From Cohnella endophytica (lineage in GTDB: Bacteria > Bacillota > Bacilli > Paenibacillales > Paenibacillaceae), in NCBI RefSeq assembly GCF_003628305.1, contig NZ_RBZM01000003.1:186001-250000 (forward strand): DNA of 64,000 nt, read 5' to 3'. A program made the position numbers and the translations under genes. Positions 46,419-58,665 of this stretch are shown piece after piece. Under the pieces are notes generated by a model. It worked only from the letters and a program-made list of their open reading frames with translations, ran no database searches and was not told where the DNA came from. Every line of letters begins with the position of its first letter. The stretch's first letter is position 1.

Positions 46419-47987
46419 ATGGCCGTTATTCATTTTTCGAATCCAATATTGAGCGGATTTCATCCGGATCCGAGCATCTGCAGGGTCGGCTCGGACTATT
46501 ATTTGGCGAACAGTTCTTTCGGTTATTTCCCCGGCGTTCCGATTTTCCACAGCCAGGATTTGGTCAATTGGACTCAAATCGGCCATTGTTTGACAAGGGA
46601 GAGCCAACTGCCTCTGAAGGCGAATCATCAGCTAGCCAATAGCGTCAGTTTTGCAGGCATTTATGCCCCCACGATCCGTTATCATGATGGACGCTTTTAC
46701 TTGATTACAACCAATGTGTCCTCCTTCCGCAATTTTGTCGTCTGGGCGGAAAATGCGGAAGGTCCCTGGTCAGAGCCCGTCGATCTGGAGTGGGGCGGTA
46801 TAGACCCTTCACTATTATTCGATGAGGGAAAAGTTTACATTACGGGAACGAGCGACTTCGGCGGCGAGCCGGAGGGCATCTATCAAGCGGAGATCGACCT
46901 GGGGACTGGCAAGCTGGTTACTGAGCGCAGGCTTATCTGGAAAGGAACAGGCGGCCGCTTTCCCGAAGGACCGCATTTGTACCGGATTCAGGACAAGTAC
47001 TATTTGGTCATCGCGGAAGGGGGAACGGAATACGGCCATATGGTGACGGTAGCGAGAAGCTCCTCTCCTTATGGCCCTTTCGAAAGCTGTCCGCATAACC
47101 CGGTTTTGACCCATCGAAGCCATCCAAGTCCGATTCAGGCAACGGGTCATGCCGATTGGGTACAGGCTCACGACGGAAGCTGGTGGGTTGTCTTCTTGGG
47201 GATCCGTCCCGCGGCGCGTCGGAATTTGCACCATCTGGGCAGGGAGACGTTCTTGGCGCCAATCCATTGGTCGGAAGAGGGTTGGCCGATTTTCGGAATC
47301 AACGGACGCGTGGAATTGGAAATGGAGGCGCCCGTTTTCTGCTTGGAGCCGCAGAAGGATGACGTAAGCAGCCGAAGAGACGATTTCGACTCCGAAGCGT
47401 TGAGTCATTCATGGAATAGCTTATGGAACCCTCGGGAGGGGACGCGTTCGCTTCAGGCAAGAGCGGGATGGCTTGCGTTATATGGAACTGAAGCGACCTT
47501 GGACGATTTGGAAGCTCCGACGTTCGTAGGGCGACGACAGCAGCACTTCGAATGCCGTATCTCCGCCCTGATGGAGTTCGATCCATCCGAGGAGGGAGAG
47601 GAAGCGGGTCTTACGGCGTTTATGAACGAATCGGCCCATTATGAGATCGCAGTAACTCGAAAGAATGGGGTAAGGACGATTTTTTTCCGTCGCCGCATCG
47701 GTTCTTTGTGGAAGGTCGAACGGGAAGAGGAGCTTCCAGCCGGCGCGGTAGTGCTAGGCATTGCCGCCGATGCGGACGGCTACCAATTCACCTATGCGAA
47801 TCCCGAAAGGGAGGAAGTCGCGCTGGGCAAAGGGGAATCCGCTTACCTGTCTTCGGAAATCGCCGGCGGGTTCACGGGCATCTATATTGGCATGTATGCG
47901 ACGGGAAATGGAAAGCCATGTCGAACGCCTGCTTTTTTCGATTACTTTGATTATCAATCATTGATATCAGGAACTTGCAAACGCTAA
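46419..47987 (+). CDS. GH43 beta-xylosidase/arabinosidase (XynB3-like)
   Basis: This ~522-aa GH43 five-bladed beta-propeller is followed by a C-terminal beta-sandwich (DDFDSEALSHSWNSLWNPRE onward). Catalytic residues: Asp in LSGFHPDPSICR, Asp in WGGIDPSLLFD, and the acid Glu in GRFPEGPHLYR. The start is odd: ATG 46419 abuts AAAGGAG directly (zero spacing). The codon three further on (ATT 46428) has better spacing and matches where family members begin, but ATT starts are rare. It is the last gene of the hydrolase operon and is cytoplasmic. Confidence 0.88.
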   Translation: MAVIHFSNPILSGFHPDPSICRVGSDYYLANSSFGYFPGVPIFHSQDLVNWTQIGHCLTRESQLPLKANHQLANSVSFAGIYAPTIRYHDGRFYLITTNVSSFRNFVVWAENAEGPWSEPVDLEWGGIDPSLLFDEGKVYITGTSDFGGEPEGIYQAEIDLGTGKLVTERRLIWKGTGGRFPEGPHLYRIQDKYYLVIAEGGTEYGHMVTVARSSSPYGPFESCPHNPVLTHRSHPSPIQATGHADWVQAHDGSWWVVFLGIRPAARRNLHHLGRETFLAPIHWSEEGWPIFGINGRVELEMEAPVFCLEPQKDDVSSRRDDFDSEALSHSWNSLWNPREGTRSLQARAGWLALYGTEATLDDLEAPTFVGRRQQHFECRISALMEFDPSEEGEEAGLTAFMNESAHYEIAVTRKNGVRTIFFRRRIGSLWKVEREEELPAGAVVLGIAADADGYQFTYANPEREEVALGKGESAYLSSEIAGGFTGIYIGMYATGNGKPCRTPAFFDYFDYQSLISGTCKR

Positions 47988-48204
47988 GGCTATGAAGTTG
48001 CCTAAGCGGATTGGAAGACGTTGCTAGAGCAATTGTTGGAATTCCGGCTCGATGCGAAACAGAGCGCTAATGGAATGGGCCATCAACTAACTTATTCTTA
48101 AGAAATAAGATCAGGCTAGGAGCGGAGCATCACATGTCTTTTCTATACAGCATTGTCTGGTCGAGTCGCTAATCGGGCTAAGATTCGGTGGAAGAGGAAT
48201 TAAC

Positions 48205-48510
48205 CTTATGGCGTCATTCAGGGTTTCGTTGGTCTTATTCTGGTTGGTTCTTTCCTCTTTACGTATAATGCGACAAAGTCGGTAGCAATGTCAGCGGTAG
48301 CAGTGGGAATCGTACTTGCATTTGGTATTTCCATTTCATTTTGACTATAATTGGTATGCAACGCACAGAACGTCTGCGCCAGTCTGGGATAGCGGAAATC
48401 GACAAGATGGACGGCCGTAAGTTTTAGCTTTATTTGGGCCATTTGTTCAATTCTCAGGGGTATAAAACCGAAGTAACTCAAGCGGCGGGGGATTACGGCG
48501 CACGTTATTT
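48205..48510 (+). pseudogene. Mrr-like endonuclease gene fragment, copy 1 (5' part)
   Basis: Frames here recall a membrane-anchored Mrr-family restriction endonuclease: two hydrophobic segments (GFVGLILVGSFLF; SAVAVGIVLAFGISISF), then LRQSGIAEIDKMDGRKF, a stop, and YLGHLFNSQGYKTEVTQAAGDYGA. Multiple stops break it, and the 3' half is missing. It shares an identical 46-bp block (48453-48498) with copy 2 at 50267-50312. The rest of the 47988-48720 gap holds only a hairpin. Confidence 0.65.
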
Positions 48511-48659
48511 CTCAGGGTGGATACTTAATTGTTAGGGAAACCCAATGCACTATACTAAGTTGTATGGTGGGCATACTGGCAGGCATATTGCCGAGGGGTT
48601 AGGGTGCCACGACTATATAAGAGGAGTGAGTACTAACCTTTATTATATCTCCTCATTCG

Positions 48660-48684
48660 GTCCGCCTTAGTGCGGACTATTTTG
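48660..48684 (+). terminator. Short hairpin with T-rich tail
   Basis: GTCCGC/GCGGAC with a short loop is followed by TATTTTGTTT. It lies between the Mrr fragment and the convergent minus-strand gene. Confidence 0.5.
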
Positions 48685-48727
48685 TTTATCGTATACGAAT
48701 CACCGCAATAATGAACCAACTCCCCGT

Positions 48728-48997
48728 TCAGCCATACTTTACAGGTGCTTGGTTATGAATAGCTGCAGCAATTTTCTCGGATGTATCTAGCAAGAATCCG
48801 GACTTAACATCAGTCGGTCGCCTCCGGGAAGTCAGCCTTTTATTCGTCGACTGAATATATTTCTGTGTTTCGAAAATCATTTTCGCCGGAGACTTCTCTG
48901 TACGATCCTTAATGATATGGCCAAACACTTTACCGTTCTTTTCGAATACAAACATGGTTTTACCTGGTTCATCTCTTAAGGGATAATTATTAAGCAC
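48728..48997 (-). CDS. Small basic protein, unknown function
   Basis: The GTG start at 48997 (minus) is supported by AAAGGAGG with 6-nt spacing; the frame is open further upstream but that includes the ribosome site. The ~89-aa product is basic and hydrophilic (FVFEKNGKVFGHIIKDRTEK; KRLTSRRRPTDVKSGFLL). The family is not recognised, with no signal peptide or membrane segment. It is divergent from the secreted stalk-domain protein next door. Confidence 0.5.
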   Translation of the reverse strand: MLNNYPLRDEPGKTMFVFEKNGKVFGHIIKDRTEKSPAKMIFETQKYIQSTNKRLTSRRRPTDVKSGFLLDTSEKIAAAIHNQAPVKYG

Positions 48998-49083
48998 ATG
49001 ACACCTCCTTTTACCTGTCATATAAGAGGTAAATCCTTTATTTTGTCGAATAGTCAAAGAAAATGGAGTTGGGAGGATTAATT

Positions 49084-49800
49084 ATGAAAAATAAAAAAAT
49101 GCTAGTGTTGATGTTGCTTGTTTCTTTTATGCTTGGTGCAACTTCAGTCTCTGCGGGGACATATGTGGAAAACATTAAGGCAACAATCAATTATGCAATT
49201 ACTACTGTGGTTATGGGTAAATCATTTGCTCCAAAAGATGATAAAGGCAAAGAGGTTAGGCCAATTTCTTATAACGGAAAAGTGTATGTTCCCGCTGTTC
49301 AAATTGCTAACTCGCTCGGGTTCGCGGCAAAGTTTGATCCCAAAACAAATAAACTTTCCATTGGCACAACGGACAGTAAAACCGACTTAATTAAAGGACA
49401 CTATTTCGATAAAAATTATACTCAAGGTCTACCAACAACGGATGCAGACCTTTTAACAGCAAACGGGAAAACGTACAAGTCAGGATGGTTTATCCAATTA
49501 CAAACGGGATTTATCTCCCAGAATATATACTTTGATACGAATAATAAGTTCCAGAAGCTATCATTCAAATCTGTTGTAAAATCAGGTGAAGAACCAATGA
49601 TCGTTACTATTGAAGATAGAGACACTGGCTTAGTATTTAAGAGTATCAAGATCGACATAAATAGTGGAGTCATTTCAGGGGGAATCGATATTGGTGGAGT
49701 GAAGAACGTGAGAATTTCAGTCAGCGGATCTGGTAATCAATTAAAGTTTACAAAGGATTCACCAGGCGAATTAATAATAGCCGATTTGTTTGCCTATTAA
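49084..49800 (+). CDS. Secreted protein with copper-amine-oxidase-N (stalk) domain
   Basis: This 238-aa protein starts at ATG 49084 after GGGAGG. The signal peptide (KMLVLMLLVSFMLGATSVSA) is followed by a small domain of the copper amine oxidase N-terminal/stalk type, with ISYNGKVYVPAVQIANSLGF (~residues 60-80) and FDPKTNKLSIG. Such domains occur in many secreted Paenibacillaceae proteins as wall-associated modules and bind no copper. The C-terminal beta-rich half is not recognised. It is monocistronic with a terminator. Confidence 0.75.
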   Translation: MKNKKMLVLMLLVSFMLGATSVSAGTYVENIKATINYAITTVVMGKSFAPKDDKGKEVRPISYNGKVYVPAVQIANSLGFAAKFDPKTNKLSIGTTDSKTDLIKGHYFDKNYTQGLPTTDADLLTANGKTYKSGWFIQLQTGFISQNIYFDTNNKFQKLSFKSVVKSGEEPMIVTIEDRDTGLVFKSIKIDINSGVISGGIDIGGVKNVRISVSGSGNQLKFTKDSPGELIIADLFAY

Positions 49801-49818
49801 AGATCACGAAACATTCGA

Positions 49819-49854
49819 ATAGGGAGTACGACTAACGTCGTAACTCCCTATTTT
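49819..49854 (+). terminator. Intrinsic terminator
   Basis: AATAGGGAGT pairs with ACTCCCTATT around an inner ACGAC/GTCGT stem, followed by TTTT. It ends the stalk-domain gene. Confidence 0.8.
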
Positions 49855-49859
49855 GATGT

Positions 49860-50195
49860 AAAAGTCGCCGTATGAGGGCGACCCACTGCGGTTTACTTCT
49901 TGTACTAGTAGGTTCTGTTATCTTGATCTTTCTACCGGGAGCACACGTTGGTGGAACTACCTTCCCTGTTACCACCGTCACTTCTGTTTTACTTGGATTG
50001 CCTCCGCGAGGATCTACCTCCCTCACGATACCTTGTGCCATTCTAAGCGGCGTAGTGAGCAAAGTACCTGCCCATAACAATAAGGGCGTTGAATTCGATG
50101 GTGGTATCTTAATTATGGTTTTTTTCTATTATCCAAGTATTTCTGTAATAATTTATTTTCTGTCGATTAATATTTACTCATAATATCATTCGACA
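49860..50195. other. Gap with no supported gene
   Basis: Open frames exist on both strands (for example complement 49832-50080), but none has a ribosome site or recognisable motif. It may be leftover mobile DNA between the stalk-domain gene and the second Mrr fragment. Confidence 0.4.
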
Positions 50196-50199
50196 GATG

Positions 50200-50737
50200 G
50201 GGATGCGGTAGCTGCGGGAATCGTGTTTGCATTTGATGTTGCCATATTTAGGCCAGTTGTTTAAGTCTCAGGGGTATAAAACCGAAGTAACTCAAGCGGC
50301 GGGGGATTACGGTGCAGATCTCGTAATATCCAATCAAACGAAGAGGGTCGTCATCCAGGCCAAACGATATAGCAAGAATGTCGGTCTAAAAGCGGTTCAA
50401 GAGATATATACAGCAATTGCTCATTACAGTGCTTCCGAAGGATGGGTTGTTACAAATAGTGATTACACTGATCAAGCATTCACTTGCGAAGTCAAACGGC
50501 GTTCGTCTGATTAACCGTGAGCAGCTAATAGAGATGATGTTGAAAATGAACACGCCTACCAAAGTAGCAGCCGCATCTGGAGTTGCACCAAAGAAGCAGA
50601 TGTCAGCAACTAACAAGAAGGTAGAGAAATGCGCACAATGCGGCGGAGATTTACTCAAACGGAAGAGTAGTAAAGGCGAAGTCATTGCTTGCTCTAATTA
50701 TCCTATATGCAAAATGTCCAGTCAATTTCTCAGATAA
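50200..50737 (+). pseudogene. Mrr-like endonuclease with zinc ribbon, copy 2, frameshifted
   Basis: The first frame reads LPYLGQLFKSQGYKTEVTQA...DYGADLVISNQTKRVVIQAKRYSKNVG. This is the Mrr catalytic core with D...(Q)xK: the Asp in GADL and QAK. Near 50485 the frame shifts to continue as NGVRLINREQLIEMML. It ends with a topoisomerase-type zinc ribbon (CAQCGGDLLKRKS...GEVIACSNYPIC). The N-terminal membrane part seen in copy 1 is deleted. Function before decay: probably restriction of modified or foreign DNA. Confidence 0.75.
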
Positions 50738-50799
50738 AAAACCACGTATGGAGAATTAACGGGTCCTGTACCCATGATCTGCTTTGAGCATAAGCGATT

Positions 50800-51392
50800 C
50801 GTCAATTAATATACAAATATGCTGCAGCTGTTGATGAATTAAGCTTTTTGTCGGATGAAAATCGCGATCTGCTTCCTGGATATGCGCGAAAATTGAGCAA
50901 GTAGAATTCACATACAGGCAATGGATCGAAAGTAAGAAGAGCGTTGCTCAGATACTGATGCTACAAAGTATGGTATCATTGGTTCTTTCTATGCAAGAAC
51001 AAATGGGGGCGATCGAGGAACAGATGCGTCGGCTAGCGCAAGAATTGCCGGAAGTGGAGCTCGTAAAGAGTATTCCGGGCGTAGGCGATAAACTTGCTGC
51101 AGCCATTGTTTCGGAAATCGGGGATGCGCAACAGTTCGAGGATCCAAAGCTACTCGTGGCATTTGCGGGGTTAGACCCAGGAGTCTCAGGACAATTTGTA
51201 GCCACCAGTAACCGAATAACCAAGCGAGGCTCTAAACGATTGCGTAAAGCGTTGTATTTAGCTGTTCAATGTGGACTCAGGAGAAATACGAACGAGGGGA
51301 TAAGGGAGTATTACGATAAAAAAAGACAAGAGGGCAAGCCCTACAAGGTGACCGTGATTGCTTGCGCAAACAAGCTATTGCATCACGTGTAG
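50800..51392 (+). pseudogene. IS110-family transposase remnant (C-terminal part)
   Basis: The clean frame 50958-51392 encodes the IS116/IS110/IS902 C-terminal domain: SIPGVGDKLAAAIVSEIGD (HhH-like), FAGLDPGVSGQF, and SKRLRKALYLAVQCG. The DEDD catalytic N-terminal half is missing, and the ~150 bp before it contain stops. A possible small inverted repeat (CCTCCA/TGGAGG, 51446-51463) lies after it. The gap to 51685 shows only a TTGACA-like hexamer at ~51524. Confidence 0.8.
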
Positions 51393-51684
51393 CCATCTTG
51401 AAGAAGAGCAAGCCCTACCAAGCATAAACCATAATTAACCAACACCCTCCAATGCAATGGAGGTTATTTGGTGTGCAGTGAAAATTATACCAGCAACTTG
51501 TTGTTGGGCCAAGACACCAATGCTTGACAAACATTAGCTGGTTTTATTTTGTTGAGATGTTGCTACTTATTTCTCACATAGGCTTAACCCCTAGTCATCT
51601 TCGAAGCAGGTTCTTCCAAAAGCAGGAAATACGAAAAAAATGTCGTAAATAGTATATAAGTTACAGGTAAAGTGAGGTTTAAAG

Positions 51685-52851
51685 ATGACTGCAGATCATT
51701 CTGCCTCTGGACAAGCATTAGGATATGTATATCAGTTTGATCGTGCGACTCATAGACTATTCCAGTCCGGGGTAGATGTAGTCGAAGTCGGGATTGAAGA
51801 CATTGATGATGTGAGTGTCCATTATGATGGGGGAAAAGAGATCAGGGAACAGGATAAATCTACGGTCAACTCTGGTTCTCCCCTATCGGATAGAGGCGTA
51901 GCATTGTGGAAGACTCTACATATATGGGCTGAGTTAATTAAAGGTAGCCCTGCCGTATTGAAAACGACAGAGTTTCATCTTGCTACGAATGGATCACTCT
52001 CGGCTAAATGTCTTGCGAGACGGATCAACGACGCGATTGAGAAGAAGTCAGCTAAGGTTATTTGTGACGAATTACGGACTATGATTCCGACTCTAAGGGA
52101 AGATTTAGTTCCTTATGGAAAAACTCTAAACAAGCTTAATGATGAACAGTTATCTAGTATGATTATACAGGTTTCTGTCTTTGATAAGATTAGCTCTAGA
52201 TTTGGAGGAGATCTCGAAGATCTTCAGGCTCTTAGAGTATTTGAGTCAGGGCTGAAAGTCGGACTTTTTGATCAAATGAATGGTTGGGTAAGACGTAAGA
52301 TTAGAGAATTAGTTGAAAGCGGACAGCAGCCACGAATTACTCGAGCCGATTTTGATAAAGAACTACAAGGACTTTTCAGGAAAGTAACAGTGGCTCGATT
52401 ATCTGCAATAATCGAGCCATTTGATATGGACGTCGATGTAAGTGAATATGTATTCCACGGTTTCGTTAAACAGCTAGATTGGATTAATGTGGATGAGGAT
52501 TTGATCAGGGAAGCTATTCTGAACTATTTGCATGCTCAAGACACCCGCATAAAATGGTCAGATAATAATGCGGTTTCTGAGACAACCCTTTTGCAATATG
52601 AGATGGACTTGCGAAAATCCTGGGAAACAGCAAGTAGACGCGCATACAGACAGTCCTTCCCTTCAGACCAACTAAAGGGGCAAGAGTGTTTGGATTTAAC
52701 TTTAGAGCAAAACACATTCATCCATAATGAGATTATGCCAAAGTCAATTTCCTGCGGCAATTTCCATGCCTTAGCTCATTTCACCGAAGATCAGGAGCCA
52801 GTTATTGGTTGGCATCCTAGTTTTAAATCCTTATCGAAGGGAAAACCCTAA
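51685..52851 (+). CDS. ABC-3C system CTD protein with nuclease-like N-terminus
   Basis: This 388-aa protein starts at an ATG with GTGAGGT upstream. The N-terminal ~60 residues (LGYVYQFDRATHRLFQ, then VEVGIEDIDDVSV, then EIREQDKST) resemble Cap4/DUF4297-type restriction-endonuclease folds. Acidic residues at 38-42 and an EQDK at 55-58 could be the active site; PLSDRGVALWKTLHIW is also typical. The C-terminal ~120 residues (YEMDLRKSWETASRR onward) look like the ABC-3C C-terminal domain that binds the partners. In the ABC-3C scheme this is the effector subunit, released on phage sensing. It is 3 nt from the next gene. The nuclease reading is inference. Confidence 0.65.
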   Translation: MTADHSASGQALGYVYQFDRATHRLFQSGVDVVEVGIEDIDDVSVHYDGGKEIREQDKSTVNSGSPLSDRGVALWKTLHIWAELIKGSPAVLKTTEFHLATNGSLSAKCLARRINDAIEKKSAKVICDELRTMIPTLREDLVPYGKTLNKLNDEQLSSMIIQVSVFDKISSRFGGDLEDLQALRVFESGLKVGLFDQMNGWVRRKIRELVESGQQPRITRADFDKELQGLFRKVTVARLSAIIEPFDMDVDVSEYVFHGFVKQLDWINVDEDLIREAILNYLHAQDTRIKWSDNNAVSETTLLQYEMDLRKSWETASRRAYRQSFPSDQLKGQECLDLTLEQNTFIHNEIMPKSISCGNFHALAHFTEDQEPVIGWHPSFKSLSKGKP

Positions 52852-52854
52852 ACC

Positions 52855-55550
<2,696 letters not shown>

Positions 55551-56160
55551 AATTCAATGTACGAGAATTAGCAATTTCTTTGGAAGCTGCGTCATAACTA
55601 ATATAGAGCTGAAATAGGATCAGCCCCAAAATACTGGCGTGAAATCCATTTTTCATCCAGTAGAAGCTGCTAATATCAAAAGGCTGAGAAATAAGCTAAG
55701 ACGGTTTAATTGGCTAAATCTCCAATTCTAGAAAAACCGGGCTGGAGATAATGTTGGAATGATGCTTCGACCTCGAGCTCAGGTGTCGGGTAATAGTGTT
55801 AATCAGGAGACTCGTCTTTAGATAAGCCTTCCTCCAGTTGGGTGATGGTGGAAATCTTACAGTTTGGTAGTATACGTCTGTGACTCAAAACCTTGATTGG
55901 CTCTATGCCTTTCAAGGTTTCTTTCTTTACCTTATTTTCTCCTATTTCCTACATCCTTTGAACGTCCGAAAATCGAAACTCACAAGTTACAATGCGAAAT
56001 TAAAATGTGAATGAGCACAGATGTGAACAGGAGAGCCGATTCCTCGAAATTAGCTTGCAATATTTTGCGAAAGTGTGAAGCATGGAGCGGCAGGACAAGT
56101 CGGCGACTGTGCGAAAAGAGCGGAAAGCCTAGAGAAAATCGTTGTCTAATGAACCGGATG
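55551..56160. other. Gap between ABC-3C system and transposon genes
   Basis: No gene is supported here. Short imperfect repeats (TGCGAAATTAAAATGTGAA near 55999, TGCGAAAGTGTGAAG near 56077, TGTGCGAAAAG near 56108) could be TnsB-binding sites at a transposon end, but the pattern is weak. Confidence 0.35.
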
Positions 56161-56167
56161 AATAACG

Positions 56168-56299
56168 ATGGAATATAAAGTGAAAGTGGATGGGGACATC
56201 CGACAGAAGGTAAACTTTCTTGCGTCTTCTAAAGATGCTTTCAAGTTAAAACACGTTGGTAAGTTGTATGCCCTTAGTAGGGCACGAGAGGTTCGATAA
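56168..56299 (+). CDS. Possible 43-aa protein (low support)
   Basis: An open frame MEYKVKVDGDIRQKVNF...LYALSRAREVR ends just before the tnsA fossil. There is no clear ribosome site. It may be part of the fossil element's leading region. Confidence 0.3.
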   Translation: MEYKVKVDGDIRQKVNFLASSKDAFKLKHVGKLYALSRAREVR

Positions 56300-56317
56300 G
56301 GGGGGAGCTACGAGAGT

Positions 56318-56554
56318 GTGGAAAATTACTATTCATCTGAATTTGTCGGAAAATTGTTGCGAGGTTTAGGGCAATTCAGTAAACCCCTTCTAATTCGTCT
56401 TGGTTATTTACAGGAGAATCTTTCTCTCTTACGGGCATTTGGGTTCGAAGACGGCGTAGACCATATCGTTTCTTCTAATAAAGAGAAAATGAAAGCGAAA
56501 AATCAGTGTTATGTATTTGAACTCAAGGAAGAATTCAAGGAGGTAAATGTTTAA
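56318..56554 (+). pseudogene. Fossil tnsA 3' end
   Basis: The frame contains GYLQENLSLLRAFGFEDGVDHIVSSNKEK and ends FELKEEFKEVNV. This is a close paralogue of the C-terminal part of the intact TnsA (GYLQNNLAILRAYGFEDGVEHIISSIKEK, 59785-59940). The catalytic N-terminal domain is missing, and the last ~35 residues of the intact protein are replaced by an early stop. It shows that an earlier element with its own tnsA stood directly before tniQ. Confidence 0.8.
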
Positions 56555-56641
56555 CTTCTCACTGACCTAGTAACGTAGTATGTTATATTTTTGATCAAAT
56601 CTGGAAACTATGAAAGGAACTAAATTAAAGGAGTAGAAAAG

Positions 56642-58585
56642 ATGTTATTGAGTCGTTTATATCCTTTACCCGATGAAGGTTTTTTTAGCTATGCTATTCG
56701 GATGGCCAAAGAAAATCGCTATGAGAATCTGAGTGTTTTTTATAGGGATCTAAAGTTAAAATATGACAAACGAATGACTAATCCAAATATAATAAAATTA
56801 GATGGTAACCACTTGGATGGTATGTTATGTCAATTAGGTCCTCACGTGGTTTCAATGAGTAATTTTATGTACCAAACAAACTTAACTTCAATAAATAGCT
56901 ATAATGTCGAAGTTTACGGAAAGACATTTCAACAACATCAAATAATTAAAAATAATCCTAAATTTTGTCCATCATGCATGCTGGACAAATGTTATATTCG
57001 GAATATTTGGCAACTTAAAACCATCAGTACATGTCATGTCCACGGATGCATGCTAGTGGATATTTGCCCATGCTGTTCAAAACGATTTAAATGGAATGAG
57101 AATCTATTGGAGGGCTGCGATAATTGTCATGCATCTTGGTCTCAAATTGCATGTAAAGGGTTAATCCAAGTAACTAAAGATGAATCTTTGCTAACTAGGT
57201 TATTATGCTCAAAAATCGGTTTATTAGAGGTGCCTGGAGATATTCAGTTCTCTGAATCCGTTTGTGAGTTGGATTTTGAATCTATAATAAACCTAATTTC
57301 ATTAATAGCCTGGACAATTCCAGGCTCACAAACGTTTAGACAAATGATTCATGTGGACCAGAAGGAGAATCAAATGACTCATGATCTCCTGTTAAAAGCG
57401 GTTAATGTTTTTAAGGACTGGCCCAAAAAATTTAATGATCATTTATTGAGTTTGTATGATGAAGTTAAAACTTATTCTATAGGTACGGAAAGGACAGTTA
57501 ATTCTAGGATAAAAACCACAGTATTTGAACGGAAACTCTTTGGGGAGTTTTATAAGAAGATCTATAAAAACTTTTCCAGTTCTCAATTTTATTTTGTTAG
57601 AGAAGCTTTTGAACATTTTTTATGCCACAACTGGGATTTAGTTTATGGGAAAGGTTTTCGTAAATTTGACATGGAAATGCTCCCGTTTTATACCACGACT
57701 ACATTGCAGCGGAAGTATGCAATTTCAGGCAACAGATTAAGGAGCTATGTCGAAGGAGGTTATTTAAAAGCAGTTGAAGTTACATTCAAAAATAAAAAGG
57801 TAATGCTAATTCAAAAAGAGAGTGTAAGGGCATTGATGGAAGTGTATTCAAAGAGTGTGAGTATGGAAGAAGCAAGAAACATACTTGGAATACATCGTAA
57901 TAGTTTGTTGATTAATCTTCACTATGCCGGGTGTATTAAAGCAGTTCGTGGTCCAAAGATTGATGGATTTGGCTATTGGAGATTTGATGCGGGCAGCATA
58001 AATAATACTTTAGAATGCTTTGAAACAAGCATGATAAAGAAAGAAGTCTCAAATCAAAAGATGGTCAATTTCAAAAAAACAAGTACAAATATTAATGGTT
58101 ACCATCCTACTTATTCAGAAGTGATAACTAAGGTGCAAAATGGGGAATTGAAACCATGTGGTAAAAGTATTCACCTTAAAGGATTGAACCAATATTACTT
58201 TGATAGGAAGGATTTAAGGGATGCATTTTGCCAAGAGATAGAAAGTGTTAACCAGTTTGAAGTCTCATTACGTAAGGCTGCTCAGATATTGAAGATGGAC
58301 AGTAAGGATTTATCTTTTTTATTAGACGAGGGTTATTTAACTTTTAATGTTAAACATAAAAGATTTAAGTTTATCAAGCTAGATGATTTAATGAATTTTA
58401 AAAAAGAATATGTCTGCCTCGGTGAAATTATTAGAGAAACAAATGCGAATAATAATAGACTTCTAAAGTTACTTGTGACTAATGGGTATAATTCCATCAC
58501 CGGGAAAAAGGAAGAAGAGAGGCATATTTATCTTTTTAAGCGGAGCAAAGAACTTGAAGATTTTATTAACAGCCATTTCGGTTGA
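56642..58585 (+). CDS. tniQ: TniQ/TnsD-like target-selection protein
   Basis: This 647-aa protein starts at ATG 56642 after AAAGGAG. The N-terminal TniQ domain begins LYPLPDEGFFSYAIRMA. A zinc-finger region follows at ~108-165 (FCPSCMLDKC ... CHVHGCMLVDICPCCSKRFKW ... CDNC), the CCCH-type cluster of TnsD/TniQ. The long C-terminal part has repeated helix-turn-helix-like units (LQRKYAISGNRLRSYVEGGYLKA; EARNILGIHRNSLLINLHYAGCIKA; AQILKMDSKDLSFLLDEGYL), so it probably binds a specific DNA target as TnsD does. It is upstream of tnsA, whereas in Tn7 tnsD follows tnsC. It is AT-richer than neighbouring genes. Confidence 0.85.
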   Translation: MLLSRLYPLPDEGFFSYAIRMAKENRYENLSVFYRDLKLKYDKRMTNPNIIKLDGNHLDGMLCQLGPHVVSMSNFMYQTNLTSINSYNVEVYGKTFQQHQIIKNNPKFCPSCMLDKCYIRNIWQLKTISTCHVHGCMLVDICPCCSKRFKWNENLLEGCDNCHASWSQIACKGLIQVTKDESLLTRLLCSKIGLLEVPGDIQFSESVCELDFESIINLISLIAWTIPGSQTFRQMIHVDQKENQMTHDLLLKAVNVFKDWPKKFNDHLLSLYDEVKTYSIGTERTVNSRIKTTVFERKLFGEFYKKIYKNFSSSQFYFVREAFEHFLCHNWDLVYGKGFRKFDMEMLPFYTTTTLQRKYAISGNRLRSYVEGGYLKAVEVTFKNKKVMLIQKESVRALMEVYSKSVSMEEARNILGIHRNSLLINLHYAGCIKAVRGPKIDGFGYWRFDAGSINNTLECFETSMIKKEVSNQKMVNFKKTSTNINGYHPTYSEVITKVQNGELKPCGKSIHLKGLNQYYFDRKDLRDAFCQEIESVNQFEVSLRKAAQILKMDSKDLSFLLDEGYLTFNVKHKRFKFIKLDDLMNFKKEYVCLGEIIRETNANNNRLLKLLVTNGYNSITGKKEEERHIYLFKRSKELEDFINSHFG

Positions 58586-58607
58586 ACTCAAATATTAGCT
58601 TTTTTAC

Positions 58608-58665
58608 TAAAAGCAAAAAGAACAATTGTCAGAAAACACCGGAAACAAAACACGGGTCAACCCAT
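58608..58665 (+). pseudogene. Fossil tnsC tail (third copy)
   Basis: CCGGAAACAAAACACGGG and TCAACCCAT (58639-58664) match the last codons and terminator arm of intact tnsC (63411-63436) with two mismatches, right after tniQ. The downstream arm is lost. The following ~290 bp contain a short frame (DYELKFFQCGRVGLDGGHEY...) without a start that I cannot assign. Confidence 0.6.

Noticed and set aside
49832..50183. Overlapping frames on both strands after the stalk-domain gene
   Set aside because: Neither has a ribosome site, recognisable motif or neighbour support.
55999..56115. Transposon end with TnsB-binding repeats
   Set aside because: Only loose TGCGAAA-type matches with irregular spacing; no terminal TGT/ACA pair or target duplication could be shown.
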